Shown: one piece after another, positions 32,981 through 42,580 of the stretch
Position numbering within the stretch: the stretch's first letter is position 1
Layout: every line of letters begins with the position of its first letter
Origin: JANXLO01 sp038231295
Lineage (GTDB): Bacteria; Armatimonadota; Chthonomonadetes; Chthonomonadales; Chthonomonadaceae
Direction of reading: 5' to 3'
Length of the DNA stretch: 64,000 nt
Assembly (NCBI GenBank): GCA_038231295.1
Contig: JBBRLP010000001.1
Coordinates: 62,001-126,000, forward strand
Notes under the pieces: generated by a model
What the model was told of the DNA's origin: nothing
Database searches by the model: none
The model's input: only the letters and a program-made list of their open reading frames with translations
Translations under genes and position numbers: made by a program

Positions 32981-35900
32981 ATGACAGGATTTTCCACGAT
33001 GCACAACAGAGTAATGCTGCTTGCCGGGATGTCACTGGGCCTGCTGGCGCTCACGGCCTTCACGACGCAGGCAGGGCAGTCGCCTCCCAGGTCGAAAGTG
33101 AAGAGTGGCAGTGCCCCGAAATTTGCGGCAGTCGTCACGCTTCCGGCTGGAAAACTGCGCTATAACCGCGATATACGGCCGATTCTCGCGGAGAACTGTT
33201 TTGCCTGTCATGGCCCGGACTCGGCGGCACGGAAGGCGGATCTGCGGCTGGATAAGTTCGCGGAAGCCACGGCCCTCAAGGACGGCATCGCAGCGATTGT
33301 GGCAGGTAAGCCGGAAACCAGTGAGATGGTGAAGCGGATTACGGGGCAGGGGCCGCTTATGCCTCCGCCTGCCGGACACAAGAGCCTCACTGCCGTGCAG
33401 ATCGCGGTTCTCAAACGCTGGATCGCGGACGGGGCGGTCTATGAGCAGCACTGGGCCTATATCGCGCCGAAACGTCCTGCGCTGCCTGCCGTGAAGAATG
33501 CCGCCTGGGTGCGTAATCCGATAGACCGCTTTATCCTGGCGCGGCTGGAGCAGGCCGGGCTGAAACCCGCCCCGGAAGCCGACAGGCGCACACTTGCGCG
33601 GCGTGTCAGCCTGGACATCACGGGCCTGCCGCCGGAGCCTGCTGATGTGGATATGTTTGTCGCGGACAAATCCCCGAACGCCTACGAGAAACTGGTAGAC
33701 AAGTTCCTTGCCAGTCCGCAGTGGGGCGAACACCGCACGCGCTACTGGCTGGACGCTGCCCGCTACGCCGATACCAACGGCATCCATTTCGACAACTATC
33801 GCGAAATGTGGGCATATCGTGACTGGGTGATCCGGGCATTTAACAAGAATATGCCGTTCGACCAGTTCACCACCGAACAACTTGCGGGCGACCTCCTCCC
33901 GAACCCGACGCTCGACCAGCGAATCGCGACGGGATTCAATCGCTGTAACGTGACCACGAACGAGGGCGGCGTTATCCCGGAAGAGTACGCGGTTTTTTAT
34001 GCCCGCGACCGGACAGAGACGACCTCCGCCGTCTTCCTCGGCTCCACGCTCAACTGCACCGTCTGCCATGACCACAAGTTCGACCCGTTCACGCAGAAGG
34101 ACTTCTATTCGATGTCTGCTCTGTTCAACAACACCACGCAGCCAGTCATGGATGGGAATATCGCCAACACCCCGCCGGTCATGATGGTGCCGCGAGAGGA
34201 AGACCGACCGCGCTTCGACGTGGTGACCGCCGAACTGGATACGGCGAAGAAGGATGCCGAGGCCCGTAAAATCGCCGCCCGCGCCGATTTTGAACCTTGG
34301 CTAAATCAGAATCATACGCAGTCTTTTGCCGTCGCGATCCCTTCTGATGGCCTTCGCCTGCACCTGCCCCTTGCGGAAGGGAAAGGCAGAGAAGTACAAG
34401 GGATTCTGGACGGAAAGGCTACTTCGCTGACTGCCCTCGCTGACCCCAAATGGGATGCCGGCAATGTGTCCGCCTCTGCCTTTCAGCGCCAGCCGGGAAG
34501 TGTGGTGGAGGTTCCTTCGGCAGGCGATTTCGAGAAGGATCAGTCCTTCTCCTATGCCGCCTGGGTCAAAGTTCCGAACGGCAACGCGAGCGGCGCGATC
34601 TTCTCACGCATGGACGATCAAAGCGATTTCCGGGGCTGGGATATGTGGCTCCAGAATGCACACGTTGCAACGCATATTATCAGCAAATGGCCGACGGACG
34701 CGCTCAAAGTCGCCACGAAAATGACGCTGACGCCCGGCAAGTGGCAACACGTCTGTATCACCTATTCCGGCGGCATGAAGCCCGACTCGGTCCGAATCTA
34801 TATTGACGGGGTAGTGCAGGATACGGACATCGAAGCCAATACCCTCAAAAGCAGCATCCGCACGAAAATTCCGTTCAAACTCGGACAGCGCAGCACCACC
34901 TCGCCGGTAGATGGGGTTTCCATTCAGGATGTGCGTCTCTATGGACGCCTGCTGACCCCCGACGAGGCCGGACGTCTTGGCAAGTCTACGCGAGCGCTCT
35001 GGCTAGCCTCTCGCGGGACGGATAAACTGACACCGGTGGAGAAGGACGAACTGTTCGCGGGCTGGCTGACGGCGAAAGATGAGCCGTATCGCACCCTTGC
35101 CTCGAAAGTTGCCTCGCTGGATGCGGAACAGAAGGCGATCAAGGCGCGAGGCACGGAAGCGCACGTCATGCAGGAGCGCTCCGAAGCGGCGATTGCTTAC
35201 ATTCTCTATCGCGGCGACTATGACAAGCGGCGTGACCCGGTGAAGCCTGCAACTCCCGCTGTTTTCCCGCCGATGCCTGACGACTATCCGCGCAATCGCC
35301 TGGGCTTCGCGAAGTGGCTGATGCGCCCGGAACATCCGCTGACGGCGCGAGTTACAGTCAATCGCTTCTGGCAGGAACTGTTTGGAACAGGGCTTGTGCA
35401 GACCACCGGAGACTTTGGCGTGAACGGCGAAATTCCCACGCACCCGGAACTGCTGGACTGGATGGCTGTCGAATTTCGGGAGAGCGGCTGGGACATCAAG
35501 AAGTTCTACAAACTGATGGTCATGTCCGCTACCTATCGACAGGCGGGAACCGTGACCCCGGAGAAGATGCAGCGCGACCCGAAGAATCGGCTGCTGTCTC
35601 GTGGCCCGCGCTTCCGCATGGACGCCGAAATGATTCGCGACTATGCGCTCGCATCGAGCGGTTTACTCGTGCGGAAACTCGGCGGGCCGAGTGTCAAGCC
35701 CTATCAGCCGGATGGGGTCTGGGAAGCGGTCGCGATGATTGGGAGCAACACCCGCGACTACAAGCGCGATATGGGCGAGAGTCTGTACCGGCGCAGTCTC
35801 TACACCTTCTGGAAGCGCAGCGCTCCGCCTGCCTCGCTGGACATTTTCAACGCGCCTTCGCGGGAGGGCTGTACCGTTCGGCGTGACCGAACCGACACCC

Positions 35901-36241
35901 CGCTACAGGCGCTGGTTACGCTGAACGATGTTCAGTATGTTGAGGCGGCACGCACCCTGGCTCAGAGAGCAATCAAAGAAGGCGGTACGACGCCGAAAGC
36001 GCAGTTTGATTATCTCGCGCATCGTCTGCTCTCCCGGCCCTTCCGTGTGGAGGAACAGCCCGTCGTGCAGAAATCTCTGGCGGATTTGCAGGGATTCTAC
36101 GACGCGCATCCAAAAGAGGCGCAGGAACTGATTAGCGTCGGCGACTCCAAAGCCGACCCGGCTGTGAAACCGGAGCGACTGGCCGCGTGGACGATGCTGG
36201 TCAACCAACTGATGAACCTGGACGAGGTGCTGACGAAATGA
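32981..36241 (+). CDS. PSCyt1, DUF1549, LamG and DUF1553 protein
   Basis: The ATG at 32981 is chosen; GAGGGG lies upstream, and alternatives are GTG 32963 and ATG 32999. The roughly 1086-residue secreted protein has a signal peptide (MLLAGMSLGLLALTAFTTQA). A planctomycete cytochrome-like domain has the heme motif CFACH (NRDIRPILAENCFACHGPD). DUF1549 follows (PIDRFILARLEQAG, RYWLDAARYADTNG) and contains CTVCHDHKFDPFTQKDFYS, a second CxxCH. A LamG/concanavalin-like insert lies between (FSYAAWVKVPNG, GKWQHVCITYSGG). DUF1553 ends the protein (NRFWQELFGTGLVQTTGDFG, RRSLYTFWKRS). It is likely an extracytoplasmic electron-transfer or sugar-oxidising protein, partnered with the DUF1501 gene, which overlaps by 4 bp. 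Confidence 0.93.
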   Translation: MTGFSTMHNRVMLLAGMSLGLLALTAFTTQAGQSPPRSKVKSGSAPKFAAVVTLPAGKLRYNRDIRPILAENCFACHGPDSAARKADLRLDKFAEATALKDGIAAIVAGKPETSEMVKRITGQGPLMPPPAGHKSLTAVQIAVLKRWIADGAVYEQHWAYIAPKRPALPAVKNAAWVRNPIDRFILARLEQAGLKPAPEADRRTLARRVSLDITGLPPEPADVDMFVADKSPNAYEKLVDKFLASPQWGEHRTRYWLDAARYADTNGIHFDNYREMWAYRDWVIRAFNKNMPFDQFTTEQLAGDLLPNPTLDQRIATGFNRCNVTTNEGGVIPEEYAVFYARDRTETTSAVFLGSTLNCTVCHDHKFDPFTQKDFYSMSALFNNTTQPVMDGNIANTPPVMMVPREEDRPRFDVVTAELDTAKKDAEARKIAARADFEPWLNQNHTQSFAVAIPSDGLRLHLPLAEGKGREVQGILDGKATSLTALADPKWDAGNVSASAFQRQPGSVVEVPSAGDFEKDQSFSYAAWVKVPNGNASGAIFSRMDDQSDFRGWDMWLQNAHVATHIISKWPTDALKVATKMTLTPGKWQHVCITYSGGMKPDSVRIYIDGVVQDTDIEANTLKSSIRTKIPFKLGQRSTTSPVDGVSIQDVRLYGRLLTPDEAGRLGKSTRALWLASRGTDKLTPVEKDELFAGWLTAKDEPYRTLASKVASLDAEQKAIKARGTEAHVMQERSEAAIAYILYRGDYDKRRDPVKPATPAVFPPMPDDYPRNRLGFAKWLMRPEHPLTARVTVNRFWQELFGTGLVQTTGDFGVNGEIPTHPELLDWMAVEFRESGWDIKKFYKLMVMSATYRQAGTVTPEKMQRDPKNRLLSRGPRFRMDAEMIRDYALASSGLLVRKLGGPSVKPYQPDGVWEAVAMIGSNTRDYKRDMGESLYRRSLYTFWKRSAPPASLDIFNAPSREGCTVRRDRTDTPLQALVTLNDVQYVEAARTLAQRAIKEGGTTPKAQFDYLAHRLLSRPFRVEEQPVVQKSLADLQGFYDAHPKEAQELISVGDSKADPAVKPERLAAWTMLVNQLMNLDEVLTK

Positions 36242-37758
36242 GCGACAAAGAGAATATTCATCCGATAGTAGAAGAGTGGGTTCGACAGGAGACTCGCCGA
36301 CAGTTCCTCAGCCGGGGCATGAACGTGATGGGTATGGCGGCGATGGCTTCGCTCGGAGGAACCGCCCTGGCGGAAGGGGCGGCGAAGCCTGTCATCGGCA
36401 AAGGCGCGACGGGATTGCCGTTTCACGGCGCGATGCTGCCTCACTTCGCCCCGAAAGCCAAGCGGGTCATCTATCTGCACATGGTCGGCGGGCCATCGCA
36501 GCTCGACTTGTACGACTACAAACCGGCGATGCAGGCGATGTATGACAAAGACCTGCCGGAATCCATCCGTAACGGGCAGCGCCTCACGACGATGACCTCT
36601 GGGCAGACGCGCTTCCCCATTGCGCCATCGAAATATAAGTTTGAACAGCACGGTAAAAGCGGAATGTGGGTGAGTGAACTGCTGCCCCACACGGCGAGCA
36701 TGGTGGACGATATGTGCTTTATCCGCAGTATGCACACCGACGCCATCAACCACGAACCCGCCATCACTTATATGCAGACGGGCAACCAGATCACCGGGCG
36801 GCCTTGCCTCGGTGCCTGGGTCTCCTACGGCCTCGGCTCCATGAATGAGAACCTGCCGACTTTCGTCGTACTCGTCGCAAAGCCCTCGAACACGGAGCAG
36901 GTGCAGGCGATTTCGGCGCGGCTCTGGTCGGCGGGCTATCTGCCCGGCGAACACGCGGGTGTCTCGTTCCGCTCCAGCGGCGATCCAATCCTCTACATCA
37001 ACAACCCGCCCGGAGTGCCTTCGCAGGTGCGCCGCCGAACGCTGGACGGTCTGAAATCACTCAATGAAATGAACTACCATCTCGTCGGGGACGAAGAGAC
37101 GCATACGCGCATCAACCAGTATGAACTGGCGTTCCGAATGCAAGCCAGCGTTCCTGACCTGACGGACCTGAGCAAAGAACCTGACACGACGTATGCCCTC
37201 TATGGAGACGATGCCAAGAAGCCCGGCACGTTCGCCAACACGACTCTTATGGCGCGACGTATGCTGGAGCGCGGCGTCCGATTCGTGCAGATCTACCATA
37301 ATAACTGGGACACGCACGGCAACGTTGCTGGCCGATTGCCAAGTCAGTGCAAGGACGTGGATCAAGCCTGCTGGGGCCTGGTGCAAGACCTCAAACAGCG
37401 GGGGATGTTCGACGATACCCTGATTATCTGGGGCGGCGAGTTTGGACGCACCATCTACTCCCAGGGCGGATTGAGCAAAGACAACTACGGGCGTGACCAC
37501 CATCCGCGCTGCTTCACGATGTGGATGGCAGGCGGTGGCAGCAAACCCGGCACGGTCTATGGCGAAACCGACGATTTCTCCTACAACATTAACCGGGACC
37601 CTGTCCATATCCACGACTTCCACGCGACGGTTCTGCGTCTGCTTGGCTACGACCACGAGCGCTTCAGCTACAAGTACCAGGGCCTTGATCAGCGCCTCTC
37701 CGGCGTCGAACCTGCGAAGGTGATACAGGGACTTCTCGCCTGCTCGCTTCGGCGATAG
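36238..37758 (+). CDS. DUF1501 protein with twin-arginine-like signal
   Basis: The ATG at 36238 overlaps the DUF1553 stop as ATGA; a longer frame from 36187 has no ribosome site. The 506-residue protein begins with TRRQFLSRGMNVMGMAAMASLGG, a Tat-type leader. The DUF1501 region shows RVIYLHMVGGPSQLDLYDYKP, FIRSMHTDAINHEP, ARRMLERGVRFVQIYHNNWDTHG and IIWGGEFGRTIYSQGG, related to the sulfatase/alkaline phosphatase superfamily. It is exported folded and probably works with the upstream DUF1549/DUF1553 partner. A strong terminator follows the stop. Confidence 0.93.
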   Translation: MSDKENIHPIVEEWVRQETRRQFLSRGMNVMGMAAMASLGGTALAEGAAKPVIGKGATGLPFHGAMLPHFAPKAKRVIYLHMVGGPSQLDLYDYKPAMQAMYDKDLPESIRNGQRLTTMTSGQTRFPIAPSKYKFEQHGKSGMWVSELLPHTASMVDDMCFIRSMHTDAINHEPAITYMQTGNQITGRPCLGAWVSYGLGSMNENLPTFVVLVAKPSNTEQVQAISARLWSAGYLPGEHAGVSFRSSGDPILYINNPPGVPSQVRRRTLDGLKSLNEMNYHLVGDEETHTRINQYELAFRMQASVPDLTDLSKEPDTTYALYGDDAKKPGTFANTTLMARRMLERGVRFVQIYHNNWDTHGNVAGRLPSQCKDVDQACWGLVQDLKQRGMFDDTLIIWGGEFGRTIYSQGGLSKDNYGRDHHPRCFTMWMAGGGSKPGTVYGETDDFSYNINRDPVHIHDFHATVLRLLGYDHERFSYKYQGLDQRLSGVEPAKVIQGLLACSLRR

Positions 37759-37771
37759 TTCAAAAACAGGC

Positions 37772-37810
37772 GTCGGCGTTCTCGCAATATTGCAAGAACG
37801 CCGACTTTTT
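37772..37810 (+). terminator. Intrinsic terminator after DUF1501 gene
   Basis: GTCGGCGTTCT (37772-37782) pairs with AGAACGCCGAC (37795-37805). The loop contains the palindrome GCAATATTGC. TTTTT follows directly, so this is a standard Rho-independent terminator. Confidence 0.93.
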
Positions 37811-37912
37811 ATTGCAGAGCCGTCCCTTACAGGCAGTATTTCTGTACGCTTACGGCGAACTGTGTGGGACGAACTGCGTATCCAGTCGAACAACGGCTAA
37901 ACGGAGACCGCC

Positions 37913-39985
37913 TTGCCTACCGAACCCGAAGAACTTGACCCCCTTCCTCATATTCCCGCACGCCAGCCGAGTTGGACGAAACGGATTCGCCGCGCCATTC
38001 TCGGCAGTCCGGTATCCAGTATGCACGCCGAGCATACACTGCTTCCCCGCATCCTGGCTCTCCCCGTCTTCGCTTCCGACGCTATTTCGTCGGTAGCCTA
38101 TGCCACGCAGCAGATCGTTCTCGCCCTGGGCGCGTCGGGGCTGTATCTGCTGGAGGAGCGCGGCCGCTATACGACCAATACCCTGTTGATTGCCGGTCTG
38201 ATCGTGGCGCTGCTGATTACGGTCGTATTCTCCTACTGGCAGACGATTTTTGCCTATCCGAAAGGTGGCGGCTCCTACATCGTCACCAAAGACAATCTGG
38301 GAACGCTGCCCGGTCTGGTCGCCGCCGCTGCGCTGCTGATTGACTATGTGCTGACGGTCTCGGTGTCTATCGCCTCGGGTGTGCAGAACCTGGCGAGTAT
38401 TCCCTTTGTCAAGCACTGGAAGCTCGACGAGCATCTGGTGCTGTGGGGTCTGATCTTCATCGGCATTCTGACCCTGGCAAACCTACGAGGGCTGAAAGAG
38501 TCGGGGACGCTCTTCGCGGTCTTCACTTATGGGTTTGTCGTGATGTGCTACGTGATGATGGCAGTCGCGCTGATCGGGCCGTTCCTCGGCTGGCATCCCC
38601 AGACCGCCGAAATCAAGAGTGTCTATGACCACTGGCCCGGAAGCATCGAATCCGCGAAAAACGCAGCACAGACCTTCGGAACGCTGGTGCTGCTGCGGGC
38701 TTTCGCGAATGGCTGTTCGGCTATGACAGGTACGGAGGCGGTGAGCGACGGCATTCCAGCCTTCCAGGAACCGAAGGCCAAGAACGCCGCCACCACGCTG
38801 CTCTGGATGGGCATCATTCTCGGCACGATCTTCATCGGGGTCACCTGGCTCGCGATGCAGCTTCACGTTGTCTACTGGGAAGGAAGCGACGGTAAGACGG
38901 CTCCTGCGGTCATTGACCAGATTTCCGGTGCGATCTTCGGCAAGACCGGGACATTCAGCTTCGCCTACCTGCTCACGCAGATGTTCACAGCGGCTGTTCT
39001 GGTGCTGGCAGCGAATACCGCGTTCGCCGACTTCCCGCGTCTGGCCTCGTTCCTCGCACGGGATCGCTTTCTGCCAAAACAGTTTGGCAACCTTGGCGAC
39101 AAACTGGTGTTCAACAACGGTATCATCCTGCTCGGTCTCTTCGCCGCTGCCCTCATTGCGATTAAACACGGCCAGGTAGATGCGCTGATTCCCCTCTATG
39201 CCACCGGAGTCTTTACCGCCTTCACTCTTTCGCAAAGTTCGATGGTGTGCCGCTGGAATCGCCTGCGCGGCCCTGGCTGGCAGCGCAAGGCCCTCATCAA
39301 CGGGTTCGGGGCGGTCGTCACGTTCATCGTGCTGAGTTTTATCGTCTATGAGAAGTTCACCGAAGGCGCATGGATCGTTCTGCTGCTGATTGTGCTACTG
39401 GTGTTCATGTTCCGAACGATCTTCCAGCACTACGCGGATGTCGCAACACAGCTTCGCCTGCCTGTCGAACATCTGCCCGTCGCGTCCCTCACCAATACTG
39501 TTCTCGTATTGGTTCCCGGCCTGCACAAAGGCGTTCTTCCGGCTCTCGCCTATGCACGGTCGCTCTCTCCCGACTGCCGCGCTCTGCACATTCAGGTGGA
39601 TGCGGAACGAACGGGCGCACTGACTTCGCGCTGGGAGGAGTGGGCAGGGGAGATTCCGCTGGTGCTGCTCAATTCACCTTATCGCTCGATGATTACGCCG
39701 GTGATGCAGTATCTCGACGCAGTGCAGTTGGAACGGCGTAATCATCTTGTCACGGTGATTGTCCCGGAGTTCGTCCCGACCAAATGGTGGCACTCTCTGC
39801 TGCATGGCAACTCCGGCCTCATCCTCAAAATCGCTCTGCTCGGACGTAAGGATGTGATCGTGACCAATGTCCGTTACTATTTGCAGGAGATGGATGAGCC
39901 TCCGACTTCCGACGCCCTCGAAGCGGAAGCGGCCGAGGCTATCATCGCCGCCCAACACCACGCGGAGGAAGAGGCGAAACATTGA
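37913..39985 (+). CDS. APC-superfamily transporter, KimA-like
   Basis: The TTG start is preceded by GGAGA. This 690-residue membrane protein has about 12 helices. The first contains LPVFASDAISSVAYATQQI, and a conserved loop reads FAYPKGGGSYIVTKDNLG. ANGCSAMTGTEAVSDGIPAF, FPRLASFLARDRFLPKQF and NGIILLGLFAAALIAI fit the KimA (YdaO) branch of amino acid/polyamine permeases. A cytoplasmic C-terminal domain of about 190 residues (VLVLVPGLHKGVLPALAYARSL onward) resembles the C-terminal region of potassium transporter KimA. Potassium or amino acid uptake is likely; the substrate is inferred. No ydaO riboswitch is visible upstream. Confidence 0.82.
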   Translation: MPTEPEELDPLPHIPARQPSWTKRIRRAILGSPVSSMHAEHTLLPRILALPVFASDAISSVAYATQQIVLALGASGLYLLEERGRYTTNTLLIAGLIVALLITVVFSYWQTIFAYPKGGGSYIVTKDNLGTLPGLVAAAALLIDYVLTVSVSIASGVQNLASIPFVKHWKLDEHLVLWGLIFIGILTLANLRGLKESGTLFAVFTYGFVVMCYVMMAVALIGPFLGWHPQTAEIKSVYDHWPGSIESAKNAAQTFGTLVLLRAFANGCSAMTGTEAVSDGIPAFQEPKAKNAATTLLWMGIILGTIFIGVTWLAMQLHVVYWEGSDGKTAPAVIDQISGAIFGKTGTFSFAYLLTQMFTAAVLVLAANTAFADFPRLASFLARDRFLPKQFGNLGDKLVFNNGIILLGLFAAALIAIKHGQVDALIPLYATGVFTAFTLSQSSMVCRWNRLRGPGWQRKALINGFGAVVTFIVLSFIVYEKFTEGAWIVLLLIVLLVFMFRTIFQHYADVATQLRLPVEHLPVASLTNTVLVLVPGLHKGVLPALAYARSLSPDCRALHIQVDAERTGALTSRWEEWAGEIPLVLLNSPYRSMITPVMQYLDAVQLERRNHLVTVIVPEFVPTKWWHSLLHGNSGLILKIALLGRKDVIVTNVRYYLQEMDEPPTSDALEAEAAEAIIAAQHHAEEEAKH

Positions 39986-40050
39986 CGCCCAACCAAATAC
40001 CGGGTCGTTATGCCGGGCCGTGAACGACCAGTCTGGTGATCTGCAACCAA

Positions 40051-40065
40051 CCGTCCTGCGGACGG
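40051..40065. repeat. Single hairpin word upstream of the GH78 gene
   Basis: CCGTCC-TGC-GGACGG is a perfect 6-bp stem with a TGC loop. It has the same design as CGTCC-TTC-GGACG in elements A-C and CGTCC-TGC-GGACG at 60730-60744. Confidence 0.5.
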
Positions 40066-40091
40066 GAGACGCATTACCCTGGGAGAGTCTC

Positions 40092-42578
40092 GTGACAATG
40101 AGAATTGTGTGGACGTGGCTAACTGGCTGGCGTTCTCTCTCGACGATGTGTCTGGCTCTCCTGGTCAGTTGCGTGCCGGGCGTGACGGCTGAGGGAGGGC
40201 AGGGGAAGCGGGTGGATGCTGCCCGAGAATCGCCCGCCCGCGTCTTCGCGACCCGACAGGGAGACTATCCGTCTCCGCCTCTGCCCGCAGGGTGGATATG
40301 GCTTGGTGGCGAGGAGGCGAAGAGCACGGCACTGGCCGTGGGTTGCTTCCGCAAACAGGTTACTCTCGCTGCGCTTCCTCGTAAAATTTCGGCATGGACC
40401 AGCGCCGACCGCCATTATCGGCTCTATGTGAACGGCAGTCTGGTTTCACGCGGCCCGACCGACCCCGGCGAGGACTATCCGGGCGGCAAAAGCAGAGGCA
40501 ACACCGGACTATACTACTGCGACTATCGCGACCTGACGCCGTTCTTCCATAAAGGCATCAACGTCATTGCCGTCGAGGTGTTTGCAGCGCGGTGGACCAG
40601 TTGGTACGGTTCCAGCGGACATCCTGGTCTTCTCTTCCAGGCGAAAATCGAGCTGGCCGACCGTACCACCATGCTGTTAACGGCAGACGAGAGCTGGCGG
40701 GGGAAACGCAGCGACTATCTCGAAAGCGGTTCGGGCGGAATGCACTATGTGGCGGCGAAGGAACCGACGGGATGGCAGCGGGCCGGGTTCGACGATTCCG
40801 GCTGGACTGCCTGTGCGAAGACAGGAAATTTCTGGCCTGCTGTTCAGACGAGCCAGATTCCTCCGATGCGCGAAACCCGCTATCCGATGACGCGGATCGT
40901 GCGGACAAGCGCAGGGGTGGAGGTGCCAGAAAAGCCGTTTCAGAATGGACAGAGTGTCAAACTGTCCAGTGATGGCTCCTTTGCCGTGCAGTTTGACCGG
41001 ATGATGAGCGCGTATGTTCGGCTGAAAATAAAGGGCGGCGCCGGGGCAATGCTTCAGATCGGTCTGAATGAGGTCAATGGGCGGGGCGGAAACCGGGGCG
41101 CGACCTTGCACCTGTCCGGCGGCGAACAGTTTTTTGAAACGCCCTTCTATAGCAGCTTCACGGTCATCAATCTTGTCGCTTCCCATGTCACACAGCCGAT
41201 AGAGATAGCAGATGTTTCGGCGCAGTTCGTCTCCTATCCGGTCAGTAGCCGGGGCGCGTTCTCGTGCAGCGACGCGCATCTCGAAAGTCTCTGGACGGCT
41301 TCCCGATGGGCGACTCAACTGTGTATGCAGGATCATTATCTCGACTCGCCTGACCATCAGGAGCCGATCTGCGACCCCGGCGACTACATGATCGAAGCGC
41401 TCCTCAACGACTATGCCTTCGCGGAACCCGCCCTTACCCGACAAGAACTCCGCAAATTTGGCGCACTTCTCGCCACGAACCGGTACATCAATTTCCACAC
41501 CTCCTATGCGCTGCTCTGGCTGCAAATGCTCCTGGACTACTACGACTATACGGGGGATGCAGCGCTCGTGCGAGAACTCTCACCACAGGTGTTCGGGCTG
41601 ATGAATCGTTTCGAGACCTGGCGCGGCAAGAACGGTTTGATCTCCGAAGCGCCCGACTATATGTTTATGGACTGGGTAGACATTGCAGGGATTGGCTGCC
41701 ACCATCCGCCTGCCGTCATCGGGCAGGGCTATCTGACCGCCTTCTATTTCCGCGCTCTCGCCGACGCAGGCAGAGTGGCGCAACTCATGGGGGAGACGGA
41801 AAAGACTGCCGGCTACGCGGCGTTACGAACGAAGGTGTTGGAAGCATTCAACCGCGAATTGTGGAACCCGGAGAAGGGGCTTTACCGCGACGGCAAGCCG
41901 TTTCAGACCTCCGTCAAGCCGGGGCAGTGGCTGCCCGCAGATACCGACATCGAGACGTTCAGCCCGCACGTCAACGTCCTGGCAGTTCTGTACGACCTTG
42001 CGCCCAGGGAAAGACAGCAGGAGATTCTCAACCGAGTTATGAAGCAGACGCCGCTGAACTGCCAGCCCTACTTCTATCACTTCATTTTCAACGCGATGGA
42101 CCACTGCGGCCTGTTCGACAGTCTGGCGACCGGGGAGATGAAGCGCTGGCAGATCAATCCGGACACGCAGACATTTCGGGAGATGTGGACGACTGGAGAC
42201 TGGAGCCATGCCTGGGGCGGAACTCCGCTCTATCAGCTCTCGTCCAAAGTATTGGGTGTGACACCGGAAACACCCGGCTTCAAAAGCATCACTATTCGCC
42301 CGACGCTGTGCGATCTCTGGTGGGCGAAGGGCAAAGTCCCGACTCCACACGGCGATGTCGAGGTCTCCTGGCAGCGTACAGAAAACGGACTGAGCCTGGA
42401 CGTTACCGTCCCGCCTCATTCGGAGGCCAATGTCCTCCTGCCCATTGATCGCTTCCATCATCCCAAAGTCACTCTGCTTGGACAGAAAAAGACGGACAGG
42501 GCTAAAACCCTGCCCGCCTCGGGCGCGATTCGCATTAAGAGTGGAAGTTACCGCCTTGTGTTGATTGACAAGCCGTAA
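40092..42578 (+). CDS. Secreted GH78-like alpha-L-rhamnosidase
   Basis: GTG at 40092 follows GGGAGA; an in-frame ATG lies at 40098. The 828-residue protein has a signal peptide (LSTMCLALLVSCVPGVTA). The N-terminal beta domains include WTSADRHYRLYVNGSLVSRGPTDPG, typical of rhamnosidase N-terminal modules. The (alpha/alpha)6 catalytic region carries DSPDHQEPICDPGDYMIEAL, where the family usually reads D-x-P-x-R-D-E. ETFSPHVNVLAVLYDL, TFREMWTTGDWSHAWGGTPL and a C-terminal beta domain (VPTPHGDVEVSWQR) follow. It likely removes rhamnose from extracellular glycans. Its convergent neighbour is a sugar isomerase-like gene. Confidence 0.88.
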   Translation: MTMRIVWTWLTGWRSLSTMCLALLVSCVPGVTAEGGQGKRVDAARESPARVFATRQGDYPSPPLPAGWIWLGGEEAKSTALAVGCFRKQVTLAALPRKISAWTSADRHYRLYVNGSLVSRGPTDPGEDYPGGKSRGNTGLYYCDYRDLTPFFHKGINVIAVEVFAARWTSWYGSSGHPGLLFQAKIELADRTTMLLTADESWRGKRSDYLESGSGGMHYVAAKEPTGWQRAGFDDSGWTACAKTGNFWPAVQTSQIPPMRETRYPMTRIVRTSAGVEVPEKPFQNGQSVKLSSDGSFAVQFDRMMSAYVRLKIKGGAGAMLQIGLNEVNGRGGNRGATLHLSGGEQFFETPFYSSFTVINLVASHVTQPIEIADVSAQFVSYPVSSRGAFSCSDAHLESLWTASRWATQLCMQDHYLDSPDHQEPICDPGDYMIEALLNDYAFAEPALTRQELRKFGALLATNRYINFHTSYALLWLQMLLDYYDYTGDAALVRELSPQVFGLMNRFETWRGKNGLISEAPDYMFMDWVDIAGIGCHHPPAVIGQGYLTAFYFRALADAGRVAQLMGETEKTAGYAALRTKVLEAFNRELWNPEKGLYRDGKPFQTSVKPGQWLPADTDIETFSPHVNVLAVLYDLAPRERQQEILNRVMKQTPLNCQPYFYHFIFNAMDHCGLFDSLATGEMKRWQINPDTQTFREMWTTGDWSHAWGGTPLYQLSSKVLGVTPETPGFKSITIRPTLCDLWWAKGKVPTPHGDVEVSWQRTENGLSLDVTVPPHSEANVLLPIDRFHHPKVTLLGQKKTDRAKTLPASGAIRIKSGSYRLVLIDKP

Positions 42579-42580
42579 GA

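Noticed and set aside
37811..37912. ydaO/c-di-AMP riboswitch upstream of the KimA-like transporter
   Set aside because: Only about 100 bp are available, and no conserved riboswitch elements are visible.
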